From positions 189,866,591 to 189,930,590 of the forward strand of contig BTPG01000003.1 in assembly GCA_036245525.1 (NCBI GenBank): 64,000 bases of DNA, given 5' to 3'. Source of the stretch: Semisulcospira habei (Eukaryota > Mollusca > Gastropoda > Semisulcospiridae). This document shows positions 1-12,200 of the stretch, piece after piece (position 1 is the first letter of the stretch; every line of letters begins with the position of its first letter). The position numbers and the translations under genes are program-made. The notes beneath the pieces are model-generated. The model was not told where the DNA came from, searched no databases, and worked only from the letters and a program-made list of their open reading frames with translations.

Positions 1-1035
1 GACACTACGGTGTACCCACAAAGCTTGTCCGCCTGATCAAGAGCAGCTACGATGGCATGACATGTCGCGTGATCCACGAAGGGCAGTTCACCAGGGAGCT
101 CCAGGTCAGAACCGGTGTCAGGCAGGGGTGTCTGCTGTCTCCGTTCTTCTTCCTACTGGCCATAGACTGGGTCATGAAGATGACCACAGAGCACAAACGA
201 AGTGGAATACAGTGGACACTGTGGACACAGCTCGACGACCTCGATTTTGCAGACGACTTGGCATTACTGTCCCACACTCATCAACAAATGCAGGACAAGA
301 CCATGAGGCTTGCTGACATCTCGTCCCAAGTGGGCCTCTCCATTCACAAACAGAAAACAAAGACAATGAGGCTGAACGCAACCAGGGAAGAACCAGTCTT
401 GCTTGCTGGCACCCCGTTGGAGGAGGTGGAGTCCTTCACCTATCTCGGGAGCATCATAGACAAAAAAGGCGGCACTGATGCAGATGTCAGAGCACGAATC
501 GGTAAAGCCAGAGCAGCCTTTCTCCAGTTGAAAAAAGTGTGGAGCTCCAGAGAGCTGTCACAACACACCAAAGTCCGGATTTTCAACTCCAATGTAAAAG
601 CAGTTCTCTTATATGGAGCAGAGACTTGGAGATTGACAAAAACCACAGTCAACAGAGTACAGACCTTCATGAACAGTTGCCTTAGAAGAATTTTGAAAAT
701 CCACTGGCCAGAGAAGATCAGCAACGTCAGACTCTGGGAGAGAACAGAACAGATAACAGCAGAGAATGAAATTGGGCGAAGAAGATGGGGATGGATCGGT
801 CACAGTCTGAGAAAGCCAGCTTCCAGTATCACTAGGCAGGCATTGTCATGGAACCCCCAGGGAAAGAGGAAAAGAGGTAGGCCGAGAAACTCCTGGCGTC
901 GAGACCTCCAAGCAGACATCAAGAGACTGGGAACCACCTGGAGTAGAATCGAAGGAGAAGCACAGGACAGGAGTTGCTGGAGGTCTCTCGTCGACGGCCT
1001 ATACCCGGGTAGGGGTGACAGGCGTAAGTAAGTAC
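1..1035 (+). mobile_element. RTE-clade LINE, 3' third (cut by window edge)
   Basis: An open frame runs from the window start to the stop at 1029-1031, covering RT fingers/palm to the C-terminus. Visible motifs: VRQGCLLSP, FADDLALLSHTHQQM (catalytic ADD), YLGSIIDKKGGTDADV, RRRWGWIGHSLRK and GRPRNSWRRDLQAD. The stop is followed by a short GTAA-type tail. It is closely similar to the copy at 53215-56530, and this portion has no visible lesion, so it may be younger. It lies antisense within the intron after Ig4 of paralogue B. Confidence 0.85.
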
Positions 1036-2837
1036 TCCAAAACAATGTGTAGGAGTTGCTATAGTCAGATGAAATGGATAGACTCTGAAACACGTGTGTC
1101 CGAGGAGACGACGCGAAATGCAGCATCTGATATTGCCTCATCACAACACATTTGGACCATGTTCGATCCAAATACGAGTGTTGAAGAAAATGTGTCGCAT
1201 GTGTTTACTTCATGCAGCTAGGTAAAGGAGGACAACCAGCGAAGGGTGCACATGGGAAGAAGCCGATCATTTCGACCCACGGAATGTGACACTCATAACA
1301 CCGACATAAATAAACAGCCGCACTAATGAAGGTGATAATGGACATACAAGTTTTCATTCCGCCGACGTCTACTCCCCGTAAAATGCCATTCAGAGTCGAC
1401 AAACGTCAACGTTACAAAGAGTGTGGGCAGAAAAAAATTCTCGTATCATAGCACTGTTTAGCCGGCGTCAGCCTTGTGTATCTGTGAACAGAAACTATTG
1501 TTCTTATGTTTAGTGTGTCAGCAAATGTGCTGAACCACAAGGTATATTTAAAAAAACTGTTGAATACTGTGACCTGTGATGGACTGATCGGATTTTAATA
1601 CACGGATGGCAATGCAATAGTGGAGTACCGAAACTGCGGGCGAGAAAAGCGAGAACACGACCTGTCAGCAACCACATTAACCACCCTCCTGCTTCCGTCC
1701 CGTACCACGGTACCAAAATCTGGCAAGTGATACTTACTGTAGGCATGCTGACCCTTATGCATGCAAGTGTGTTTTGTTGGGAAAAGTGGCATCTTCAAGT
1801 TATGGCTGTGGGGACTTTGTCAATTTTACAAGAAACACTGACATCGTACATCAATAAATTCTTGTTCTCTTTATTTTCACCATAACCTGCTACACACTTG
1901 TAAGGGTATAAGTGTGTAGGTGAAAATTTCAACTTTTGAACGATGTTGCTTTCATAAGTCACTTTAGGCAGAGATGTGTTATGAATACAAATCGGGAGGT
2001 AGTTGTTATAGCTGCAGAGCACCGGTCACGCCTTGTACCGCACAGTAGCAAGTATGATATAAATAGAATGTGCAGGCGACTGTGGAATTTGACCTGTGGT
2101 GCCTTATCTCTCTGGCAGCTGGAAGCAAACTAAGTGATAAGCACCAGCACTGGCTGGTAAAGCCGTGAGAGGCTTCCCTAAATGAGGGACAGTGGTCTCA
2201 TCATAACAGCAAGAACCTGCAATAGCTAAGGTTCCTTAAAAAGGGACAATGGCCCCACCCCTTTATTGGCCACAAGCGGTGACAGAGGGTTCCTAAACTC
2301 GGCAACAGTGGTTCAGACATCTTGGGATGACAGTGGCCTAACACATTAGCAGAGGTTCTAAAAACCATTCTGTTCATAATTTTAGGTTTCGGGGAAAGGT
2401 GAATTGTGAAAATACCAGTTTTAACACAATTTTACACCATCACAGGAAAAAATCAATGCAGGTCAAAGGTACAAAACATAAAAGGCAATGAAAAAAAGTT
2501 CATTCACCTAACTATATGTAAAAATACCACCAAATATATCCGTAGCATACAGAACAATTACCAAATTGAAAGCAAGCTGTAACATGTCACCAGTGCAAGG
2601 GATTTGACTAAAGTGGAAAATGGCGATGAAAGAGTTCTATCTCCAAAAAACAGTTTAGATGACTTCCATGTGCACCATTGAATCAATCAACATTAACATA
2701 ATGAACATCTGAGATCATCGGCTCACCTAAAATCTTAAAAATCTTCCAGAAAACTAAAGTTGTAAATGTCATTTTTATTTTCAATGTTTGTAACAAATGT
2801 CAACTTTAACCTCCTTGTATCTGTGCCACTAGCATGG
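1036..2837. other. Intron of paralogue B, no gene seen
   Basis: No coding potential recognised on either strand. Positions 2165-2370 hold three to four degenerate units of about 60 bp, each with an AGAGGTTCC-like start and a GGGACARTGG-like middle. The rest looks like plain AT-rich intron. Confidence 0.5.
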
Positions 2838-3051
2838 TTAACCCTTTTAGCCCCAAGGTCCCATTTCTCAAATTTTGGAGGTGTTGCCTTACGACTATGT
2901 ACCAGTTGCAGGAGATGGCTTGAAAATGATAATTCAAGGGTAGTGCCGGATAAGCTTAGCGCCTCAAGGCGCCAAGCTTATCTGGCACTACCCTTGAATT
3001 ATCATGGTCAAGCCATCTCCCACTGTAGGGATCCGGGGCTAAAAGGGTTAA
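2838..3051. repeat. TTAA hairpin MITE, family P subfamily A
   Basis: Starts TTAACCCTTTTAGCCCC and ends GGGGCTAAAAGGGTTAA, so termini are inverted and TTAA is present at both ends. The centre is a long palindrome of CAAGGGTAGTGCCGGATAAG type. Sits 69 bp from the Ig4 exon of paralogue B. Confidence 0.85.
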
Positions 3052-3119
3052 CAGCAACAGTGGCTACAGGTACATGGGATGTAACACAGTTACAAGAGAA
3101 ATGTTTATAGTTTACGTAC

Positions 3120-3278
3120 ACAGAACGTTAAGGTAGCTGTCACCCCAGATGTAGCCGTGTTTGTTCGTTGCGTTACACTGGATCACCATGGGATCCTCAC
3201 GATTCACGTTAGTGAACACAATACGATCTGGTCGGGGACGCTTGAAACGATCTGGAGTCAGTCTTGGATCCGAAACAT
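3120..3278 (-). CDS. Nrg: Paralogue B exon: second half of Ig4
   Basis: 159 nt, phase 1 to 1. Encodes DVSDPRLTPDRFKRPRPDR, then VIQCNATNKHGYIWGDSYLN. It differs from the paralogous exon at 63689-63847 at three residues (Pro/Ala, Phe/Leu, Asn/Asp) and at about 18 nucleotides. Acceptor TTTCTAG, donor GTACGT. Last exon of the gene in the window. Confidence 0.9.
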
Positions 3279-6200
3279 CTAGAAACAACAAAGAAACAAG
3301 AAAGGCAAAGCCATTATGGCTCACGTGTATGACTGATTTACATTTGTGTGACCTTTGCGACAAGGGCTGGCTTCTGCAGCAGCAAAATCCAGGTTTTCTC
3401 AAAATTTAAGCATTTTTCACACACCTGTCAACCCCCTGACCCTTGACCTTTGTGATGAGTCAACTAAATTTGTATGCATAGGAAGGTCTTATTATCAGCT
3501 ATCTTTGTGCCAAATGTGGTTGAAAAATTTGCAAAAATGTGGATAATACCTACAATTTTATTTATAAAATGGCATTTTACACACATTTGCCAGCCTCTTG
3601 AGACCCATGACCTTTCCAATCGGTCATCCGAATTAGTATGCAAAGATTATAGATAGGTCTTACCATCAGGTATCTCTGTACCAAATTTGCATTTGAAGTT
3701 GTGAATAGTATTTGAGAAAAAACATCTTTTGTCAAAATATGGCTATTTCCTGAGCTCTCATGACCCAGGACCTTTCTGAGGGCTCAACCAAATTAGTGTG
3801 CACAGAAAGGTCTTACCATCAGGTACCTCTGTAACAAGTTTGGGTTTAAAGTTATAAACAGTATTTGAGAAAAAAAAATCTTTTGTCAAAATAGTCTATT
3901 TCAGACCTATTTCCTGAGCTGTCGAGACCCTTGACCTTCCCGAGGGGTCATCCAAATTAGTATGCATAGATAGGTCTTACCATCAGGTATCTCTGTAGCA
4001 AATTTGGGTTTGAAGTTGTGAATAGTATTTGAGAAAAAGCATCTTATGTCAAAATATGGCTATTTTTTACCTATTGCCTGAGCTCTTGTGACCATTCACC
4101 TTTCCGAGGGATCAACCAAATTAGTGTGCATACAAAGGTCTTACCATCAGGTACCTTTGTACCAAGTTTGGGTTTGAAGTTGTGAATAGTATTTGTGAAA
4201 AAAATAAATTATGTCAAAATATAGCTAATTTTGACATATCATTTCCTGATCCCCTGTGACCTTGACCTTTGTGAGAGGTCACTCAAATTGATATGTTTAG
4301 AAAGGTCTTGCCACAAAGTATCTTTGGGCCAAGTTTGAAGACTGTGGCTTGAATAGTCTCTGAGAAAATGCCAATGTTGAAGTTTACCATGGACAACGGC
4401 GGACAGCCGATGCCTGACCACTGGCCCAAAACGTTGACTCACTTTTGCTTTGCAATTGAGCCCAAAATGTATTTTTCTCTAAAATGTATTTTTTCGAAAA
4501 ATACTTACCGATGGCATTACTGTATGGAAGACACACTTATCTTAACGATTTCAGCCTAAAAATCATTGTGTATAGTTACACAACCAGGGAGGCAACTCGT
4601 GGGCAGTTACCAGGGCCACCGAGTAGCCTCCCTTCCTCCTCATCCCGGCAGAAGCGCCGGTGTTACCTCAGTTGAACGCAAAAGCGCTCTGGTGGCAAGC
4701 GGGGCAGGAGGGAGGGCCATTCGAGTAATGCCATCGCTAAGTATTTTTCGAAAAAGTACATTGTAGAGAAAAATACATTTGTTTCCTCAAAATACATTAC
4801 CGATGGCATTACTGTATGGAAGAATAGCGAAAAGGAGGAGGGTGCCGCCTGCTAGGTCCCATCATAACTCGTGCATAATAGTCGCGAACAGGAGCAACCT
4901 CCTGATTTCGGCTAAGCGTACCTTACGGTGCCGGAGACGCCGGGAGGGAGTGTTGCGCAGCAGCGATGTCTCCAACCATGACCAGATTTTCCCGCTGGCT
5001 AGTAAGGTCACGGAGGTAGAAGCGGGCAAAGGTGGAATTGGCCCGCCACCCAACAGCCACCACAATGTCTCTCAGCGCGCAATTTCGGTCAAACGTAACA
5101 CTGGTGGAGACTGCACGGACATCATGTGCACGAATACGCAGCGCCTTAGCACCCGCCGGAGAGAGCTCCTCATAGGCAGAACGGATGACCCAACGCAGCC
5201 ATGAGGAGATCGTCTGCGCAGAAATATCATGCCTGCTAGGGGAAAGCGGCAGGAAAAGGCGGGTCCGACCACGCTGGATAGGTTTTGTCCTGCGCAGGTA
5301 GAGTCTTGGCGCCCTGACGGCGGGAGTCCTAAGTCTGGTCTGGTTCCCTTAGGGGTCGCAGGGTGAGGACTGGGGCCCTGGCCGAAGGGAGCTGATTCTT
5401 TGCCAAGAAGGCGGGATTCGTTAGGAGGTGTACAGAGTCATCGGCCCTGAGCTGAAGACAGGTCGGGTCCATAGACAGCGCGTGTAATTCACTGACTCTG
5501 GACGCGGTGGCAAGCGCAAGTAGGAAGCAGGTCTTACGGGTGAGATTCGCCATGCTAGCCAAGTGCAGTGGCTTGAATTTGCTAGAATTTAATAATAATA
5601 ACAATAATAATACCGTTATTATATAGGCGCTTTTTCTAAATTTTTGGGCAAATCGACTCAAAGCGCCGCGAACTGAAACCCGACACGCACACACACATAA
5701 CAGACACGGATTTACACCATTTAAGACAAACACAGTACAAGACAGACGAAGGGCCAATTCAGCTACTGAAGTTAGAGATTTTTGATCGCTTGTATTTGAA
5801 ATTTGTAAAGTGGCCTGATACCGGTACCAAAGTGTGGGGGGTGGAGGGGGTGGGTGGGGGGTTGAAGAACCGGAGTACCCGGAGAAAGAACCCCAGACGG
5901 TCCGCCCGAATTAATGGCAACACTTACCAGAGGAGAAACGTCCGACGCCGGAATCTGTTTTTGAACCTCACACCTTTGGCATTGGTGGCAGGCGCCTTAA
6001 CCACTGCACCACGGACCGCCCCAGGTAAGGACCCAGGTGAGGTCCCAGTGAGGAATAAGAGAGTGTGGAACTGGTCGCTGTAACTCGAAATTCCGCTTGA
6101 GGTCCAAAAGATCTGAGCAGGCCCCAGGATCTAGGAGTCCCAAATGGTGGTAGGTGTCTGCGATCATGGAGAGGTAACCTCTAATGGTAATATGGGCCAG

Positions 6201-9200
6201 ATTCTTCTCTTGAAAAAGCCAAAGGAAGAAATCAACAAGGTGACGTCAGCACTGTGGGGGGAAGTCGCTCCGTCTCGCACCAATCCCAGAAGACTCGCCA
6301 CTTCATTTCGTACACTCGGAGGGTGGAAGATCTGCGGGCTGCAGCGATAGCTTCCACTGCCGCACGCGAGAAACCTCTAGAGGAGAGGGCTTGATGCACA
6401 ACCGCTAGGTGTGCAAGAGGAGCCGCTCCGGGCACGGGTGAAAGAGTGGCTGCTGGGGTTGCTTCAGCATCGTGCGGGGGAGGGGGGGGGGGTGGGGGTG
6501 GGGGTAGGGGTGGGCAAGGGGATCCGTGGCTAGGCTGAGGAAATCGGTGGTCCAACTCCTGTTCCAGCTGAAGGGGGCGACCAGGAGAAGGATCGTACTG
6601 AACCCCCAGAGTTTCTGAAGAACTCTGAGCACCAGCACAGACAGAGGATATGCATAGGCGACTAGTCCCTCCCAATCCAAGGATAGGGCGTCGACCGCCC
6701 ATGCTAGAGGGTCCAGGAAGGGGGAGACGAAGATGGGGAGCTGCCTGTTCCAAAGAGTCGCGAACAGATCGACCATCGGGGCTCCCAGCGCTCGCAAATC
6801 ATGCGAAAGATCTCTGGACTAAATGACCACTCGGTATGTAAGAGCTGGCACTTCCTCGAGAGGGAGCTGGCGAGGATGTTCAGGTGGCCCCGAATGTGAC
6901 GAGCTCGGAGGGAGATGTTGCGGTCCCTGCACCACAGGAGCAACTGGTAAAGGAGCATGCATAGGGTCAGGGAGTGGGTGCCCCCTTGCTTCTGGATGTA
7001 TGCGACGACTGTGGCGTTGTCGGACATGATGAGGACTTCTTGACGGTGAAGCAGAGACTGCCAATTGTTGAGGGCTAACCAAACCGCTTTCAACTCCAAC
7101 CAATTGATGTGTCTGTCTGAGAACTCTGGTGGCCACAGGCCCGAGGCGGCGGAAAAATCCGGTAGGAGGCGTGTGCCCCAGCCGAAGCGGCTGGCGTCGG
7201 AGGAGAGAGGAACCCCCGAACGAAGCCAGCAGGGATCCATCCACCGCTGGAGGTGAGCTTGGACAAACGGGAGGACAGGAATCGGGGCCGAGAGGTCGCG
7301 GGACGAAGGGCGCCAATGGGCAAGGAGATGGAGTTAAAGAGGGCGCGAGTAGAGCCGACCCAGGGGAAGCAGGTCCGCGGCCGCATTCAAGAGGCCTAGC
7401 AGCTGTAACTAAACCTGTGCTGGGACTACATCCGCGCTGGAGACCTGGTGGGCAAACTCCACCAACTTCGCGACACGAGCTTCCGGCAGTCGCATGAGAT
7501 TGCAATCGGTGCAGAACTCCATGCCAAGATGCACAAACCGGCGGGACAGAGAGAGATCGGAGTGACTAGGAAGCTGAAGCGAGAAACTCGTCCCGATCTT
7601 TGGCGAGGGAGGCTGAGTCCTGGTTCCGGAGAAGAAGATCGTCCAAATAGTTGGAGGTGGGGCTGGAGGAGGTCTGGCGAGCCTTGGTGACCACCGCATC
7701 GACGATCCGGGTGAAAACCCAAGGGCTGATGTTGAGGCCGAAGGGGAGAGAGACCAGAACTGGTAGACCATCCCGCAATAGGCGAAGCGTAGGAACCGCC
7801 TGGAGGTGGGGTGCACAAGGACGTAAAGATAAGCGTCGGCCAGATCGAGGCTGACTGCAAAGTCCATGGGGCACACGGTGGCCTTTAGGGCCCGTGCCGT
7901 CTCCATCCGAAAGGAGGGAGCGGAAATAAAGCTGTTGAGGGCCGACAGGTCAATGATAGGGCGACAACGGCCGCCCGACTTCGGAACCACGAAGAGGCGG
8001 CTGTAAAAGGCTGGGGAATTGTGCTGCGAGACGACCTCCGTTGCAGATTGAGAAGCAAGGTCGCGATCTCGTCTAGCAAGGCGCAAACCTTGGTCTGGTC
8101 TCCCAGAACGCGTGTCCAAACAGGGTTCCTGCGGAGGGGAGGGGGACGCTAGAAGGAAATCCGTAGACACTCCGTCACGGTAGTGAGCACCCAAGGGTCG
8201 TCCGGCAGCAGCAACCACCACTCGTCGCTGTGCAAGGCAAGCCGCCCGCCGACAGGGGGCTCCTGGGACGTCGGCGGGGGTGGGGGTGGAAGAGAGTCAG
8301 CGGGCCCTGTCCTGTCCAGCTCTGCGGGCAGGACGGGACCAAGCGGAGGTGGGAGCTCGAGGGCGGGAGGAGGAAGGACGACCGGAGAAGCCGGCCGAAT
8401 TCTGGAGGGCAGGCCGGGGGTAGGTTCTAAAGGACCGCAGGGTCGCGACCCACTGCCCTACGGGAGGTCGGAAAGCGAGCCGCAGCAGCCCGGGGGGTCG
8501 GAGGGCCATGAATCCTTAAAGGTCTCTTGCACAGACTGCAAAGTCGGGCCAAAGAGGAGAGGGCCCCTGATAGGAGCACGACGGACCTGGACACGTGCGG
8601 CCGCAGGAAGAAGGGTGCACAGATCCAGCACGGCACCACGGCGCATGAGGTCATAGTTTGCGGCCGCGGCGAGGGCGTTGGTAGAAGCATGGTAGGCTGC
8701 CCGGTTAGCCGCTACCACCCAGGCCTGGATGTCCTGTTCAGGATCTACATCCGGGTGCTCCACAGATTCCTGGAAGCAGTTGAGCATGGCCTGTGTAGCT
8801 AACTCTAGAAACCCTGAGCAGGCGAGGGAATTTCGGACCAAGGTCGCCGTATTATTGAGTCCGCTGGGGATGCAGTGTCGAAGGGCCTTCCGGGAAGCGA
8901 GAAGTGTCTCTGCGGCCAGGTCCACCGGCGGGAGGGGGCAGACAAACGACTTGGAGTGACCCGCATGCCAATGCTGTCGGAAGCGGATATTTACGCCCAT
9001 CAGTCAGCGAGCGTCGGAGAAGGAGCCCTTGTCCCGAGTGCCAACCCTGCTGAAGCTGGGTGTTAAACGCATCCGTCAAATCCCGAAAACCCCAGGGTTG
9101 AGGAAGAGACTTGAACTTTTGGTTAACTGCGGTGCATCCACCAGGGCGGAAGTCATCCTCTTCATCGGCGGTGATGGGGGGGCAGAGGTCCGGAGGTAAA

Positions 9201-12200
9201 AAACGCGTGACGAGTCTAGATGCCACATCGAGGTCACGTGACGTATCCGATCCCGCCGGGGGGGGGGTGGGGAGGGCGGGTGCAGGGGACAGATCACGAG
9301 AAGATGTACGGGACCGGAAGCTGGCACGGGAATCCGGAGACGTGGAATGGTCCGAGTGGGAGGGAGAGAGAAGAACAGAAACCGAATCCGCCGGGTGAAA
9401 GCTGAGGGTGTCAATTGCATCCTGGGGCAGGGGGGGGGGGGGGAGGGGGCGTCCGATCCCGGCGGGACGAACGAAGATAGAAGAGGTGGGGACAACGTGG
9501 TGAAGCCCCGAAGGGTGCTGAAAGGGGGACACGGAACTGTGCCGAAGGCTGAGGGGCTCCCGCTGATCACTGGCACCGCGTTGAAGCACGGAGGAGCGCC
9601 GTACACCACGGGAAAGACTGTGCTGAAGCATAGGCTGATCCTGTCGCTGGTCGCTGGCGCCGCAATTCATGGGACGAAGGTCTGTCCTGAAACACAGCCG
9701 ATTCCCGTCGCTCGTCAAGCACTGACCTGGTCTGAAGACCGGCAGGACGCTCTCTGTCACGCGGCACCGACCTGTGCTGAAGCCAGAGTGGGTCCCGTTT
9801 AGCTCCGGTATCCGTTGCGTAACGCAGGGGATCCAGAAGGCGGGCTGGGTGCAAAGGGACTCCGGCCGCCGCCCGGTGCCGAAATTTGTCCAAATGGACC
9901 AGGGAACAAGACACCGAGACCGACGGAGAGCGAGAGCGTCGAATCGAGCGAACTGTAGAACGAACCGACGACCGTAGGTCCGAATGACCGCCTGGTAAAG
10001 TCCCCATAGCCCGGCGTTTCAAAGGAGGCAAGATCGTGGGGGCTAGAACAGATGCAGGAAGTGAGTCCCACGATGTCCGAAATCGCCCGCCGAGGGGGCG
10101 GGGAAGCCGGCGGGAGAATGGCCTCCCGGGGGGTAGATGGGCGTTCACGGCGGTAAAATTCCCACAACTGGGACCACCGTTGCTCCTTCCACGAAGCGCA
10201 TCTCTCACACGGCCGTGCAGAAGAGCAACCCGAGCAAGGAAGGCACAAAGCATGCGTATCTGAGGGCCATTGAAATCCTTTACATCGCCTACAGGTACAA
10301 AGCTGTGCACTGGAACAAAAAACAAAGGGCATGAGAGAAAAGGCACGTGGCCCGATCAAGGAAAGGGCCACGTGAGCGAAGTTTATGACCGGTGCTATAC
10401 CGGGTAGAATTAAATCGAGGAGTGCGCCGGCCAGTCAGAAACCTGATGGTCGAAACATGCCCCGAGACATTACCTGGCCATATCCCAAGCGACGGAAGGT
10501 AAGGAAGAAGACTAGGAAACGACACACCGTAAGTTGTCCACGCAGTAAGTAATGGCGCCACGTGGTCCAGAAGGAGGAAAATGGCGCCACGTGTTCCCGC
10601 AAAAACGAAGCACGCGCCACACAAAACAACAAGTCCATGGGAAGCACAGGGCACCACTAAATTCCCCAGGAAAAAACACGTGAGCACAAGGCACTGGAGG
10701 AGAAGAATGAAGAATTCTAGAAGAATCCAGCAATCCAAAGGAAGGTTGAAGGTAGGCTGAGCACGAGGTAGACACGACCTATCGCAACTAAGCTAAGCGT
10801 TCAACTGGAGTAACACTGGTGCTTCTGCCAGGATGAGGAGGAAGGGAGGCTACTCGAGCCCTGGTAACGGCCCACGAGTTGCCTCCCTGGTTGTGTAACT
10901 ATACACAATGATTTTTAGGCTGAAATCGTTAAGCTAAGTGTGTCTTCCATACAGTAATGCCATCGGTAATGTATTTTGAGGAAACAAATGTGTTTTACAA
11001 GAATAACACTAAAGACATAAATTGAACACACTTCAATCTGGGTCAGGACAATTAAAACGATCAGGACACAGCCTGTCATCGCTTACGTATGAAAGAAAAC
11101 TCAGACATGAGATCAGCTGACAAAGAACAATGAAAACATATATGCCACCATTTTCACATCTTTGGAAGGTCAATATAAAAGCTGCCACGACAAGGAGCAG
11201 TTAGAGTGAATGTGATATTTGACGCAAACTGTTCTTCAAAACAACAACTTCCATGATTATCAACTATGATAGCAAGAGAACTCTATTCAAAGGCTACATT
11301 TAACATAAATGTACTCTGTATGTTCCCATAACTTTCTCCAACAACCCATCACACTTCTAAACAAAAAGTATAATGAGCCTGTATGTTTTCACTGTCAAGT
11401 TTCTATGGAAATTACAGCAAACACCACTAAACAGCAAGAGGCATAGATCTTAATGAGCCTCTGCATCTGCAGGGTCTCATGAAGATCTATGCCTCTTGCT
11501 GGCAAAATTTAGATCAGCATTTCTCAGGGAGATGTTATCAGATTTCTTTTCTGTTTCATCACTGTGCAAACACAAGTTGTAAAAAAAGATATATTCTGAC
11601 TATTTGAAAATGCTGAAGCTTTGAAGTTTACCTTCTAGCCTCTTGCCATTGATAAACCAGAAGTACTGTGGCTCTGGTATGGACCTGGCCAGACAGTTAA
11701 ACTCGGCAGTACCCCCAACACCGATCTCCACATCCTGTGGCTCCAACAGCCAGTACGGTGATGCTGCAAGCAAATAAACAAAGTGAAACAAGAACAACTG
11801 TTAAAAAACTCACACAAACAAACAAGGAACAATACTGTAAAAGGGGAGGAATAAGTAAATACCAGATTTTGCTTTTAACGGTCGTGTTAACCCATATCAT
11901 ACTGAGGCTAAAAGCTTCAAATTTGTACACTGCCATATGCAAGCTACATTATAGCACTTACAGATAAGGATATAGACCAATGGCTTTAGTTCAAGGTTGG
12001 TGCCAGAATAGCTTGGCGCCTAGCATTCTGGCACTACCCGTTAATTATTTTAGTCAAAATTATTTCACACACTGGTGTATTCCAAATGATAAAGAGTTAA
12101 AGCAAAATCTGGTATTTACTGGTTCCTTCCCTTTTATGTCTAATTCTCAAATTTAGTTGTCCCCCCCACTGGACTTCATTACATTTTGACCAGGACAGTT

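Larger units (their letters stand above)
4465..10990 (-). mobile_element. DIRS retrotransposon, nearly complete but inactive, with nested SINE
   Basis: Minus-strand element of about 6.5 kb in the Ig4 intron of paralogue B. It has inverted terminal repeats (4506-4681 and 10798-10970), gag-like, RT, RNase H and tyrosine recombinase regions in that order, and an internal complementary region at about 4728-4822 that matches the reverse complement of both outer ends. This is the diagnostic DIRS1-type layout, which replicates through a circle and integrates with a recombinase, without target duplication; none is visible here. All frames carry shifts or stops, so it is not autonomous. Confidence 0.9.

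Noticed and set aside
3430..4390. CRISPR-like array
   Set aside because: The units are contiguous and diverged over their whole 160 bp with no repeat/spacer alternation, and the context is eukaryotic.
7129..9802. Long plus-strand frames (120-157 codons) opposite the DIRS genes
   Set aside because: Antisense shadows of the GC-rich RT, RNase H and gag regions, without recognisable domains.
4465..10990. Endogenous retrovirus or Ty3-type element
   Set aside because: No protease or DDE integrase seen; the tyrosine recombinase, split inverted repeats and internal complementary region identify DIRS.
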